Source: Candidatus Desulfofervidus auxilii (GTDB lineage Bacteria; Desulfobacterota; Desulfofervidia; Desulfofervidales; Desulfofervidaceae). From it: a stretch of 55,615 nucleotides of DNA. How positions within the stretch are numbered: position 1 is the stretch's first letter; the number at the start of each line of letters is the position of its first letter. The DNA lies in NCBI RefSeq assembly GCF_001577525.1, contig NZ_CP013015.1:2124607-2180221 (forward strand), given 5' to 3'. Of the stretch, positions 1-7,996 are shown in pieces. The translations under genes and the position numbers were made by a program. The notes under the pieces are model-generated. The model was not told the DNA's origin. It saw only the letters and a program-made list of their open reading frames with translations, and searched no databases.

Positions 1-638
1 CCAATCATCTTTATTTTAAGTAAAGCTCCCATAGTAAGTCTCTTATATCTCGAAAAATCAGGATACCTTACCAGAAGCCTCAACATCTTCTTGCTGTCTG
101 TATCACCAATCTCTAATATCTCAGGACATACTTCTAATAGCCTTTTTCGAAGCCTGTTTTGCAACCTTATCTTCTCATCTATCAGGGTTTGTTGATGCCG
201 AGACAGAATCTTTAACTTTTCATTGATTTTTGTTGCCTTCTCTACCGCAATGAATGCCTTTTCATTTTCAGCGTCTAAATAATCTCTTAATTTCAGCATT
301 TTTGCTAACATTTTTGCGTCCCTTTTATCGTTACGCCATTCTGCCCCAAATACATTCCGAAATTGTTTTAATTTTAAATTATCTACATTGTATAAGGTGA
401 ATCCGCTCTCTATAAGTATCCGATCAAATGGTGCTCCGTATCCATTCTTTCCTTCAATTGCAAATGATATTATCCCACCTTCTCTTTTCTCAATCTCTCT
501 AAATTCTCTAACTGCCTTATAAAATTCACTGAATTTGTGTGCTATCTTCTGGTCATACAAAATCTGTTCTTCATCATCCATGATAATTATGTGATGATTA
601 TCACTGCCAATATCGATTCCTCCAGATAACCTTTTCAC
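1..638 (-). CDS. IS110-family DEDD recombinase, 5' part (runs off window)
   Basis: This is the N-terminal ~212 residues of an IS110-type transposase. The gene starts with GTG at 638 behind a strong ribosome site (GGAGGGTGAG) and continues past the window edge. The RuvC-like DEDD half is visible: GGIDIGSDNHH carries the first Asp near residue 9, IEGKNGYG carries the Glu near 62, and NDKRDAKMLAKML carries the last Asp pair near 104-107. A charged helical linker follows. IS110 enzymes move their element by RNA-guided recombination using a bridge RNA from the element's non-coding end. A structured candidate lies just upstream at 665-825. The C-terminal Tnp_20/serine domain is not in view here. 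The N-terminal part is intact, so the copy may be active. Confidence 0.9.
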   Translation of the reverse strand, partial: MKRLSGGIDIGSDNHHIIIMDDEEQILYDQKIAHKFSEFYKAVREFREIEKREGGIISFAIEGKNGYGAPFDRILIESGFTLYNVDNLKLKQFRNVFGAEWRNDKRDAKMLAKMLKLRDYLDAENEKAFIAVEKATKINEKLKILSRHQQTLIDEKIRLQNRLRKRLLEVCPEILEIGDTDSKKMLRLLVRYPDFSRYKRLTMGALLKIKMI

Positions 639-664
639 GCCTCACCCTCCTTTATGTTTGATAT

Positions 665-825
665 TTTATGGCTCTGCCAATACCTTTATCCCGTCTATAA
701 TAGCCACTTAAAGGCACCTTTCCATTAGACAGGGTATTGGCAGGAGAACATCCGGCAATTCAAACCGAGTCACAATAATTCAACATTATTGACTGACCCC
801 GTTAGCCACAAATGTTCCCCTAGCC
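665..825 (-). ncRNA. Candidate IS110 bridge RNA (two-domain structured leader)
   Basis: The minus strand directly upstream of the IS110 recombinase GTG folds into two separate domains. The 5' domain is closed by GGGGAACAT (820-812) pairing with ATGTTCTCC (752-744), one G-U pair. It encloses a hairpin at 768-796 with arms AGTC..AATAAT / ATTATT..GACT. The 3' domain is closed by a perfect 10-bp stem TGCCAATACC / GGTATTGGCA (742-733 with 684-675). Nested inside are CTGTCTA/TAGACGG and a small AAAGG/CCTTT hairpin. Position, size and two-loop architecture match bridge RNAs of the IS110 group, where one loop binds target and the other donor DNA. The pairings are seen in the sequence; the role is inferred. 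Confidence 0.6.
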
Positions 826-1372
826 ATTTATCATTTATATCACATAAAGAAGGCTTCTTAATTTCATTCCCTATTTTTTACTCTCACTTTTAATTATAGA
901 ACCCAATTCCACTACAACTGCGAAAGGAGGGGGAAAATGACTTTGCAATTTGCACTTTGCAATCTTCATTTTGCAATTGCCGTAAGGCTATCTTGCCCTT
1001 CGGGAAATCGCCTTCGGCGACTTCGTGAATACAAGATGATGGACATTAGAAAAATACCAAATCTTAAAAATGACAAAGCTCAAATGTCAAATCAAGCCAT
1101 TTGGATTTTTTAGACCATATTTAAACGTCAGATTGTGTGATAAGTATTTTTAAAATTTTACCTTCCCACTATTGTTTACTAAGCCACTTTTTATCAGTAT
1201 TTTACTCTTTCTCCCACTTTTTGCGACCCTTAATTAGACTTTTTGACTTTTTACAGAGGCTAACGGTTAATTGAACGAAGCTGCTACGCATCTCCTATGG
1301 AGTTTCAATAAAGCAATTTTCTATCTTTTTACGATTATATAGGGTATAGATTTGGTTGTCCAGTACAAATAA
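826..1372. repeat. Gene-free stretch with word-like degenerate repeats
   Basis: I see no credible gene here. The part nearest 826-900 is probably the outer end of the IS110 element. From about 940 to 1130 the sequence is built from permuted short words (tttgcaa, gcaattt, aaatgtcaaat, aatcttaaaaatg). The same style appears at 32040-32560. The string CCAATTCCACTAC near 903 recurs, reverse-complemented, near 32147 beside the dispersed repeat. A short GC-rich stretch near 1000-1025 repeats TTCGG/CGAA words. Confidence 0.45.
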
Positions 1373-1716
1373 TTAACTGACCATGATGAAATAGAATTCC
1401 TGCCATGTTTCAGATACATCTCTATTAGTTACCTTAACAGTAATAACTCCTAGAAATTTGCGACATTTACTCAGCATGGCTTTGCGATTTCTATTACCCA
1501 AAAGACCATAATATCTGATTTTTACAAACCTATCAGGCAATACATGAAGCAAAAATCTGCGGATGAACTCAAAGGCATCAAGGGTCATTATTTTATTCCT
1601 GTTACCATCAGCATAATCTCTCCTAGAAAGGAAACTTTACCATCCTCTATCTTTAGGATACGGTGATTACCAATTGCAATCCTGTGGGTATATCTACCGA
1701 GATACTCAAGGACCAT
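1373..1716 (-). pseudogene. IS91-type transposase (Y2) C-terminal remnant, frameshifted
   Basis: The minus strand reads VLEYLGRYTHRIAIGNHRI and IEDGKVSF, then after a frameshift RDYADGNRNKIMTLDAF and EFIRRFLLHVLPDRFVKIRY, ending near 1373. This is the conserved tail of IS91-family rolling-circle transposases (Y2_Tnp domain), in the usual order. The two pieces are in different frames, with the break close to 1632. The catalytic tyrosines and the N-terminal zinc region are missing. It is joined on its upstream side to an integrase fragment, so most of the element has been deleted. It is clearly a relic and not expected to encode an active protein. Confidence 0.75.
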
Positions 1717-1896
1717 GCTTTTCTCTCCTTGATGAGATAAAATAGATACTCCTTAATCTCTCTCACCTAACTGCTCAGGCGATTTTTTAAAGTAAAGTGC
1801 AAAACTCCTTACCTGACCAAGGTAAATCTTTTGTGTCTTGGGGCTAAACCCTGTCAGTTCAAGGTCTGCCTTCATCTGTTCTCTCAACTTTCCCAT
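1717..1896 (-). pseudogene. IS91-associated tyrosine integrase, N-terminal remnant
   Basis: The ATG at 1896 follows a good ribosome site (AAAGGAGG). The reading frame MGKLREQMKADLELTGFSPK begins the SAM-like core-binding domain of the integrases that accompany IS91-type transposases. After GERD the frame stops at 1753. The continuation IKEYLFYLIKERKAW is readable in another frame and then runs directly into transposase sequence. A frameshift and a deletion of roughly the last three quarters of the integrase therefore fused the two genes of the element. The full-length recombinase at 3279-4325 carries a related core-binding domain. Confidence 0.7.
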
Positions 1897-2039
1897 CTCA
1901 GAACCTCCTTTTCTTTGAAATTGATTATTTACCGCCTTTATGTAAGCGGTATTATAAAAGGAGATTCTATTACGTGGGGGCTCATTTAGCAAAGCATGAT
2001 TAAAGGGGTTATTTTGTGATGTTATAGAAATATGAGGAT

Positions 2040-2227
2040 AGGCTTTTACTGAAAGGATTGAAAGAAGGTATCCACCGCGTAGCGGTTTAGTTCAACGTTC
2101 GTTTTGGGGATATGTGAAGTTTGCGGAGCGTAAGCGTAGCAAATTTGGGCGTAGCCGAAGGCGAAGCCACATATCCACCTGTTTCCGAGTGCAGTAGCAC
2201 CGAAGTGAGCGTAAGCGAAGCGGAGAG
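2040..2227. repeat. GC-rich imperfect-repeat and hairpin region
   Basis: There is no real gene here; open frames across it are compositional. The GC content is far above the surroundings. Related units recur (gcggagcgtaagcgtagc, gcgtagccgaaggcgaagcc, gtgagcgtaagcgaagcgg). An inverted repeat GGATATGTG / CACATATCC (about 2108-2176) would form a long stem-loop. It looks like the end of a mobile or cassette-like segment next to the 13-bp inverted repeat at 2228, but I cannot assign it to a known family. Confidence 0.4.
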
Positions 2228-2240
2228 TTGCGGGCGGCAC
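2228..2240. repeat. 13-bp inverted repeat, left copy
   Basis: The sequence TTGCGGGCGGCAC is the exact reverse complement of GTGCCGCCCGCAA at 3236-3248. The pair brackets the nuclease-like gene 2251-3204 with almost no extra sequence. This suggests a mobile unit of about 1.0 kb. No transposase is encoded between the repeats, so the unit would be non-autonomous or cassette-like. Confidence 0.6.
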
Positions 2241-2250
2241 TATTATTAAA

Positions 2251-3204
2251 TCACACAATCTCAACAATATCATCCCGATATTGATGCTTATTAAATTCAT
2301 TGAAGTTTTCAAAGAAATTCCTCCCATCTACAAACATATTATAAATTCTTTCCAATCCCCAAATCTCAGTCCAGTGTTTAATTTCTGTCTCGTAACGAAA
2401 GAGACTTTTTATCCTTTCTACGCTCTCAGAATTAGAAATAATTATACATTTCCTAGCTCCGAAACGTTTTGCAAAGATTAAACGATCTTTTGCCTCCGTA
2501 GGGTTCCCTCCAATTTGGACTTCTATTGCGATATGTATGGCATCGTTTAATAACCACGCTACATCTATATAATAAGGTGCATCAGGACGAACCCGATAAT
2601 TGCGTATTGATTTATATCCCATCCATTCTCCGATTTGTCGGACCATATCTACTATTTTGTCATGTAAAGTATTTCCTTGCACACCATCAAGATTCATTAT
2701 TTCATCTTCTATAGATATTGATACTGGGGTTTCTGAGACTGTTATTTTGTCTTTTCCAGCTTTATCTGGGATAGGCTCTTTTATACCTTCCACTAACAAC
2801 TCATATTTTTTAAGGTACTTTGATACATCTTCATTTGGTTTTCCAGTAACCGAAATTTCAAAAATATTCTCACGCTTGAAAATATGAAGCTTCCAATGAT
2901 TGTCTATGGCAGTACTTACATCTCTTAGTAGTTCTGATAAATATGAAGCAGGTATAGCTAAGACTTGGTCATCTGATCCACATATAAATAACACAAAAAA
3001 GCTCTCAGGTGAGTATTTCTTTAATTTTTCCTTTGGTAGACCAAACCAGTAATCTAATAAGTCACCACGTTTGTAAGGTTTTGAATATCTAAACATTACT
3101 ATTTTGCCGTTTTGTAATTTGTAAGAAGATCTGTCTAACCTTTTGCTATCAATACCAATCGCTCTTAATATTCTTTGGTATACGTCAGTATATCTTTCTT
3201 CCAT
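2251..3204 (-). CDS. Putative PD-(D/E)XK-fold nuclease-like protein
   Basis: This 317-residue protein starts at 3204 behind GAGGTGAAGAGGC. I do not recognise a named family. Near residues 213-240 the pattern YYIDVAWLLNDAIHIAIEVQ gives Asp, then a beta hairpin, then Glu-Val-Gln, followed by TEAKDRLIFAKRFGARKCI. This is the layout of a PD-(D/E)XK nuclease core with Gln in place of the usual Lys (as in CoiA-type nucleases), preceded by a helix (LHDKIVDMVRQIGEWMGY). The N-terminal ~130 residues (YWFGLPKEKL, SPESFFVLFICGSDD) resemble the recognition parts of some restriction enzymes. It has no partner methylase. The gene is bounded by 13-bp inverted repeats, which suggests horizontal transfer. Restriction or anti-phage activity is inference. 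Confidence 0.45.
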   Translation of the reverse strand: MEERYTDVYQRILRAIGIDSKRLDRSSYKLQNGKIVMFRYSKPYKRGDLLDYWFGLPKEKLKKYSPESFFVLFICGSDDQVLAIPASYLSELLRDVSTAIDNHWKLHIFKRENIFEISVTGKPNEDVSKYLKKYELLVEGIKEPIPDKAGKDKITVSETPVSISIEDEIMNLDGVQGNTLHDKIVDMVRQIGEWMGYKSIRNYRVRPDAPYYIDVAWLLNDAIHIAIEVQIGGNPTEAKDRLIFAKRFGARKCIIISNSESVERIKSLFRYETEIKHWTEIWGLERIYNMFVDGRNFFENFNEFNKHQYRDDIVEIV

Positions 3205-3235
3205 GCCTCTTCACCTCATGTTTTTCTTAAGTTTG

Positions 3236-3248
3236 TGCCGCCCGCAAT
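3236..3248. repeat. 13-bp inverted repeat, right copy
   Basis: GTGCCGCCCGCAA is the exact inverted partner of 2228-2240. It lies between the recombinase gene and the nuclease-like gene. The next bases, tggcgtataacttg, contain GTTATAC on the minus strand, the same core as one end of the clear attC site at 40832, so a cassette-type junction is possible. Confidence 0.6.
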
Positions 3249-3278
3249 GGCGTATAACTTGTTTATTTCTGAACTGGT

Positions 3279-4325
3279 TCAGATATACATCCAAATTGGA
3301 GGTATATGTGAACTAGTTCGTATATACCTCCCACTGCTTTTGTGACCCAGAATTTCCTGGATACATCGGAGATCGACTCCGCTTTCCAATAGATGCGTAG
3401 CAAAGCTGTGCCTCAAAGAGTGAACCGAGACCTCCTTTGTTATTCCTGCTTTCTTGCAGGCATTGGTAAAAATCTTCTGGACACTTCTAGAATGGAGGTG
3501 TTGATTTGACCTATTACCCGGAAATAACCACTTAGAGGAAGGTTCAAACTTTTTCCAATATTCTCTTAGGGTTTCCAGAGCAGCCTCAGAAACTAAGCTA
3601 TATCGGTCCTTTCTTCCTTTTGCTCCCTTTATGAAAACTAATCTCCTTTTACTGTCTATATCTTCAGGTCTAAGCTTTACTACCTCACTCACCCTTAGAC
3701 CTCCTGAATATATAAGCATCAAGATCGCTTTATGCTTGATATTGGAGAGGGCGGAAAGGATTTTAGGAACTTCTTCTTTATTCAGGATAATAGGCAGTTT
3801 TTTATCCTTCCGAGGCCTTTTCACCTCATAAATAAATTTCTTCTCAAGGACTGTCCCATAGTAGAACTTCAAGGCATTGATAGCTCCATTCAAGGTCGAG
3901 GTAGATACTCCCCTTTCTTCTGCTAGATGAAATAAATAATCCTTAATATCATCATTGGTGACCTGTTGAGGAGGCTTCTTTGATTTTTGCAAGAAATCCC
4001 GATTATAATGAATGTAGGCTTTTATCGTCTTGGGGCTGTATTTCCTGAAGGTGAACTCTCTCCTCAAGTCTTCAAAATTGATTTCTGTTTTCAGACTCTT
4101 TTTGGTAACTTGCAGGGTAGGATCAAGCTCGATTTTTTCGCCTTTAAAGATGGATAGAATTCTATCGATAACCCCATCTGAATATGGGAAACTCCAGTGT
4201 TTTTCTTTTGGATGCCATTTGTAACCCTGGATGGTCTTGACCTTTACCACACGAGTAGGATCATAGGCAAAGTCCACAATTATCCTGCCTGATGTGTCTC
4301 TGCTGATTTTTATTGACTGCTTCAT
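3279..4325 (-). CDS. XerC/D-like tyrosine recombinase with altered C-terminus
   Basis: This 348-residue protein begins with a ~80-residue beta-rich module (GYKWHPKEKHWSFP). A SAM-like core-binding domain (about 83-165) and the catalytic domain follow. Visible catalytic residues are Arg211 (SGGLRVSEV), a Lys in KGAKGRKDR (~236), His302 and Arg305 (HSLRHSFATHLL) and His328 (LGHKSS). The usual continuation KTTEIYTH, which holds the nucleophilic Tyr nine residues after that His, is absent. The frame instead reads into a 34-bp palindrome and stops. Y334 is poorly placed, so the enzyme may be inactive or have lost its last helix by insertion. It lacks the extra helix of integron integrases and is therefore not IntI. 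Confidence 0.8.
   Translation of the reverse strand: MKQSIKISRDTSGRIIVDFAYDPTRVVKVKTIQGYKWHPKEKHWSFPYSDGVIDRILSIFKGEKIELDPTLQVTKKSLKTEINFEDLRREFTFRKYSPKTIKAYIHYNRDFLQKSKKPPQQVTNDDIKDYLFHLAEERGVSTSTLNGAINALKFYYGTVLEKKFIYEVKRPRKDKKLPIILNKEEVPKILSALSNIKHKAILMLIYSGGLRVSEVVKLRPEDIDSKRRLVFIKGAKGRKDRYSLVSEAALETLREYWKKFEPSSKWLFPGNRSNQHLHSRSVQKIFTNACKKAGITKEVSVHSLRHSFATHLLESGVDLRCIQEILGHKSSGRYIRTSSHIPPIWMYI
3298..3331. repeat. 34-bp near-perfect palindrome at the recombinase 3' end
   Basis: The arms GGAGGTATAT and ATATACCTCC flank a centre containing the palindrome GAACTAGTTC. A second partial copy (GAACTGGTTC next to ATATAC) lies at 3271-3287. Paired inverted binding elements around a short centre are what a tyrosine recombinase crossover site looks like. 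It sits inside the 3' coding end of such a recombinase. An attachment site is inferred. Confidence 0.5.
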
Positions 4326-4398
4326 TATTTAAACAGTTATCATGCTCATTAAAATTTGTAAATAATTTTCTTTATCAGACCAATCGCGGATTTTGGGT

Positions 4399-6006
4399 TT
4401 ATTCCCTACACACCCCACACCAATTGCAGTTTCTCATAGGGCATGGAGGAGAAGGTTTGGCTTGTAATGCTTGTTTATATTCCATATAAAGGAACTCCTT
4501 ATCCAGACCATGAGAAATGATTTCCCAAGGTAAAACCTCTTTTTTTTCTCGTTGTCTAAGAACAAAAAAATCAGGATTTATAGGACTTGTTTTAAAAGCC
4601 TGTTGCCAACCTTTGTCAAGAGCCAGGAAAAGGATTTTTCCTACTCGTCTGTCTCCGCGACTTAGCAAGGCTTGAGTATAAGCCCATTTAGGGAGGTCAA
4701 AGGCAATAGTCACCCCTCTTTCTCTTTTAAAGGCTGATTTGAGCCAGCGGATTTTTTTCTTCAAGTTTTCTATGGTTTCCATAGGATGCCATTGGAAAGG
4801 GGTAAATGGCTTAGGCACAAAACTGGCTACACTCAAATGAATATGAGGACAGAAACGCCCTTTTTGGACATTAAGCATGTTTTTTTTTATTTTTTTTATG
4901 AGAATAACTATCTCTTCTAAATCTTCTTGAGTCTCGGTAGGAAGACCAATAATGAAATAAAGTTTTAAAGTCCTGAATCCAAATTGAGCAATTAAACTAG
5001 CCGTTTGAAGGATTTGCTGTTCATTAAGATTTTTATTAATCACCGTTCTTAATCTTTGTGAGCCTGTTTCAGGGGCAATAGTAATGGTCTTATGGTGACA
5101 CTGTTTCATAGCTTCCAGTAAATTAGAAGAGATTTTATCTGCCCGTAAAGAAGAAAGGAAAAAGGACCCACTTTGATTTAAAATGAATTTTATTAAAGGA
5201 AACAACTGAGGATAATCATTGACCGCTGCCCCAACAAGTCCAATTTTAGAGGTGAATTCCAGTTTTTGTTGAATTATTTGGCAAATTTCTTTTAAAGGAC
5301 GCATCCTGGGTGGGCGATAAACATAGCCAGCTCCGCAAAACCGACACCCATGGGGACAACCGCGTTCTATTTCTATTAAAAACATAGATGAAAATTCAGT
5401 ATCAGGAGTGAAAACTTGGGTATGGGCAGAAGAAAGACTTAAGTCCTGAACCTGCCTTTTTTTAATAGGAAAGGGAAGGTTCTTTTTGGGGATAAAACTT
5501 TTTATAGTGCCATCTTCATTATAAATAACCTGATAACCAGAAGGGACATAAATGCCTGCCACTTTTTGAGATAAGTGTTCCAAAAAGAACTCTTTTTTTT
5601 CTTCCCATAAGTAAAGATAGGCTTGGATAAATTCTTCTATAAAGGATTCTCCTTCACCAATTAAGAAAAAATCTATATAATCTGCTAAAGGTTCAGGGTT
5701 AAGCCAGGTAGCTATTCCCCCGGCTGCCACTAAAGGATGATTTTTCGAACGTTCTCTCTTAAAAAGTGGTATGTGAGCCAAGGAAAGGATTTTTAATACA
5801 TTTAGATAGTCATTTTCAAAAGAGATAGAAAAGGCTAATAAATCAAAATCCTTAAGTGGTCTTTGGGATTCATAGGAAACCAAAGGAGAGTTGTGTTTTT
5901 TAAGCAATGCTTGTTCTTCAAAGTCCGGTAAAAATGCCCGTTCACAAACCACTTCTGGAAAACGGTTTAAGATTCCATAAACCGATTGAAATCCCAGATT
6001 TGACAT
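4399..6006 (-). CDS. B12-binding-domain radical SAM protein
   Basis: This large radical SAM enzyme has a Cys-x3-Cys-x2-Cys cluster motif at residues 217-224 (ERGCPHGCRFCGAG). A B12-binding-like N-terminal domain (SYESQRPLKDFDLLAFSISF, GGIATWLNPEPLADYIDFF) precedes it, and a C-terminal Cys cluster (CPMRNCNWCGVC) suggests an extra metal site. The family is widespread in Desulfobacterota; its substrate is unknown. The first ATG is at 6006, but homologous sequence clearly continues upstream in frame (KDWGGKLKIALVYPNTYFIG) for 42 codons to about 6132. No ATG, GTG or TTG occurs there, although GAGGTGG sits just ahead of an ATA at 6132. Either a rare start is used or the N-terminus has decayed. Confidence 0.85.
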   Translation of the reverse strand: MSNLGFQSVYGILNRFPEVVCERAFLPDFEEQALLKKHNSPLVSYESQRPLKDFDLLAFSISFENDYLNVLKILSLAHIPLFKRERSKNHPLVAAGGIATWLNPEPLADYIDFFLIGEGESFIEEFIQAYLYLWEEKKEFFLEHLSQKVAGIYVPSGYQVIYNEDGTIKSFIPKKNLPFPIKKRQVQDLSLSSAHTQVFTPDTEFSSMFLIEIERGCPHGCRFCGAGYVYRPPRMRPLKEICQIIQQKLEFTSKIGLVGAAVNDYPQLFPLIKFILNQSGSFFLSSLRADKISSNLLEAMKQCHHKTITIAPETGSQRLRTVINKNLNEQQILQTASLIAQFGFRTLKLYFIIGLPTETQEDLEEIVILIKKIKKNMLNVQKGRFCPHIHLSVASFVPKPFTPFQWHPMETIENLKKKIRWLKSAFKRERGVTIAFDLPKWAYTQALLSRGDRRVGKILFLALDKGWQQAFKTSPINPDFFVLRQREKKEVLPWEIISHGLDKEFLYMEYKQALQAKPSPPCPMRNCNWCGVCRE

Positions 6007-6256
6007 GCCGATAAAATAAGTATTAGGGTAAACTAGAGCAATTTTGAGTTTTCCGCCCCAGTCTTTATATGAAGTGCCTTTTTCCCTAGCTAATCGGTCT
6101 TGGTAAAACTTCTTTAATGCATAAGAAACTATAGAACCACCTCACAATATTTCTATTTTTGGGGAATTATAGCAGATTCCGTGGTTATTATCTAGTTAAG
6201 GGATTGTTCAGTAGCGTCAATTGTTTTTAAGTAGGGAATAATGAGCTAAAAAGACT

Positions 6257-6706
6257 TTAAATAGATTCAGGCACACAAAGAACAGGGCAGGGAAGAAGCC
6301 TTATTACTTTTTCTGCTGTACTTCCAAAGAAAATACGTTCCAGGTCTTCCTGACCCATCCGACCATAGCCACCCATAACGATTAAATCTACCGCTAGTTC
6401 TTTAGCTTTTTTTGCAATTTCCTGAAAGGGAATTCCTTCACAGATAATGGATTTTATTTTCTTTCCTTTTGCATTTTGGGCTAAGAAGTGATTTAGCTCC
6501 TCCTCATGCTTTGCCCATATTTGTTTTTTTATCTCTTCATGAGAGGATGAAGAAATACGTAAAATACTGGCTATATGGCTTCTATTGATTACGTGAAGCA
6601 CAATTACTTCTGCCTTAAATTTTTCAGTTAAAAATAAAGCAAATTTTAAAGCACTTCCTGAACAACCAGAAAAATCTGTGGGAACCAGTATACTTTTGAT
6701 ATTCAT
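6257..6706 (-). CDS. UspA-family universal stress protein
   Basis: This 149-residue single-domain protein belongs to the universal stress protein family. It opens with IKSILVPTDFSGCSGSALKFA and ends with the nucleotide-binding signature GGYGRMGQEDLERIFFGSTA (G-x2-G-x9-G-S/T). That signature marks the ATP-binding subclass. It lies 10 bp downstream of frr at the end of the secA-frr gene series, so it is probably co-transcribed with translation genes. Usp proteins act in the cytoplasm in stress survival; the specific role here is unknown. Confidence 0.9.
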   Translation of the reverse strand: MNIKSILVPTDFSGCSGSALKFALFLTEKFKAEVIVLHVINRSHIASILRISSSSHEEIKKQIWAKHEEELNHFLAQNAKGKKIKSIICEGIPFQEIAKKAKELAVDLIVMGGYGRMGQEDLERIFFGSTAEKVIRLLPCPVLCVPESI

Positions 6707-6716
6707 AAGTCTTCCT

Positions 6717-7274
6717 CTAAAATTTCATAATTTCCTGTTCTTTCTTTCTTAAAATTTCATCCACTTTTTGGATAAATTGGTCTGTAATTTTTTGCACTTC
6801 TTCTTGCCCTCGGTGAAACTGGTCTTCACTAATCTCTTTATTTTTCTTCATTTTTTTCAATTTCTCATTAGCATCTCTGCGAATCTGTCTTATAGCCACC
6901 CTGGCCTCTTCTCCTATTTTATGGATCCTTTTCACCAGTTCCTTCCTTCGCTCTTCCGTTAAGGCAGGAATGGAAATACGAATTATTTTACCATCATTGG
7001 TAGGTGTTAATCCCAGGTCTGATTTGAGAATGGCCTTTTCTATATTCCCTAATACAGAAGGGTCCCAGGGTTGAATAGTAATAAGGCGGCTTTCTGGGAT
7101 AGAAATGGAGGCCAACTGGTTAAGGGGTGTGGATGTTCCATAGTAATCTATCATAATCTCTTCTACTAAGGAAGCAGATGCCCGTCCTGTGCGAATTTTC
7201 CCCAAATCATGCTCTAGAACTTGAATAGTTTTTTTCATTTTTGTTTTGGTATCTTTATAGATTTCCTCTAACAT
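6717..7274 (-). CDS. frr: Ribosome recycling factor
   Basis: This protein splits post-termination ribosomes together with EF-G. I take the ATG at 7274 (MLEEIYKDTKTKMKKTIQVL), preceded by AGGGAGAAAATC. That gives 185 residues, the normal length for RRF. A longer frame from 7319 would run into pyrH. Diagnostic segments are LGKIRTGRASASLVEEI near the start and VRQIRRDANEKLKKM-type helices (seen as AIRQIRRDANEKLKKMKKNK). The start is 11 bp after the pyrH stop, which supports the standard rpsB-tsf-pyrH-frr operon. Confidence 0.97.
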   Translation of the reverse strand: MLEEIYKDTKTKMKKTIQVLEHDLGKIRTGRASASLVEEIMIDYYGTSTPLNQLASISIPESRLITIQPWDPSVLGNIEKAILKSDLGLTPTNDGKIIRISIPALTEERRKELVKRIHKIGEEARVAIRQIRRDANEKLKKMKKNKEISEDQFHRGQEEVQKITDQFIQKVDEILRKKEQEIMKF

Positions 7275-7285
7275 GATTTTCTCCC

Positions 7286-7996
7286 TTAGGAAATCTTGGT
7301 CCCTACCGATTCTCCCCAAATTGCCTTTTTAATATTCCCAGGAGTTACCATATTAAACACTATAATGGGAATTTTATTATCCATACATAAAGAGACAGCA
7401 GCTGCATCCATTATTCTAAGCTGTTTTTGTAAAACTTCAATATAAGAAAGATGGTCATATTTTTTAGCGTCTTTATCTTGCAATGGGTCCTTTTCATATA
7501 CCCCATCTACTTTAGTTGCTTTAAGGATTACCTCTGCTTCAATCTCTGCCGCCCTTAGGGCTGAAGCCATATCTGTAGTGAAGTAAGGATTCCCTGTGCC
7601 GGCTGCAAATATGACTATCCGCCCTTTTTCTAAGTGTCTTATTGCCCTTCTTCGGATATAGGGTTCAGCAATAGCTATCATATTAATAGCAGACATTACT
7701 CTAACTTCTAATCCTTGATTTTCAAGAGCTACCTGTAAGGCTAAGGCATTTATTAAAGTAGCTAACATTCCCATATAATCACCTGTTGCTTGGTCTATAC
7801 CCAATTTCTTGGCTTCTCTTCCCCGAAAGATATTTCCACCACCAATTACGATAGCTATTTGAATTCCAGTCTTAGCCACCTTGGATATCTCTTGAGATAC
7901 TCTTTTTAAAACCTCAGCACTAATTCCAAAATCTTGATAGCCTAACAGGGCCTCACCACTTATTTTAAGCATCACTCTCTGATACTTGGGTTTCAT
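7286..7996 (-). CDS. pyrH: UMP kinase
   Basis: Bacterial UMP kinase phosphorylates UMP to UDP and is a hexameric amino-acid-kinase-fold enzyme. Conserved segments are [55 protein letters not shown] and [14 protein letters not shown] choose the ATG at 7996 ([11 protein letters not shown]), which matches family N-termini. It has GGGAG upstream inside the end of tsf, giving a 32-bp overlap. The overlap implies translational coupling within the ribosomal-protein operon. Confidence 0.97.
   Translation of the reverse strand: MKPKYQRVMLKISGEALLGYQDFGISAEVLKRVSQEISKVAKTGIQIAIVIGGGNIFRGREAKKLGIDQATGDYMGMLATLINALALQVALENQGLEVRVMSAINMIAIAEPYIRRRAIRHLEKGRIVIFAAGTGNPYFTTDMASALRAAEIEAEVILKATKVDGVYEKDPLQDKDAKKYDHLSYIEVLQKQLRIMDAAAVSLCMDNKIPIIVFNMVTPGNIKKAIWGESVGTKIS

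Noticed and set aside
2046-2327. 93-residue open frame on the minus strand
   Set aside because: It lies on GC-rich imperfect repeats, overlaps the start of the inverted repeat and the nuclease gene, and its product is compositional.
3279-4325. Integron integrase (IntI) for the attC-like sites
   Set aside because: The region between the Lys patch and the HSLRH patch lacks the extra IntI-specific helix, and the protein has an unrelated N-terminal module. It is XerC/D-like.
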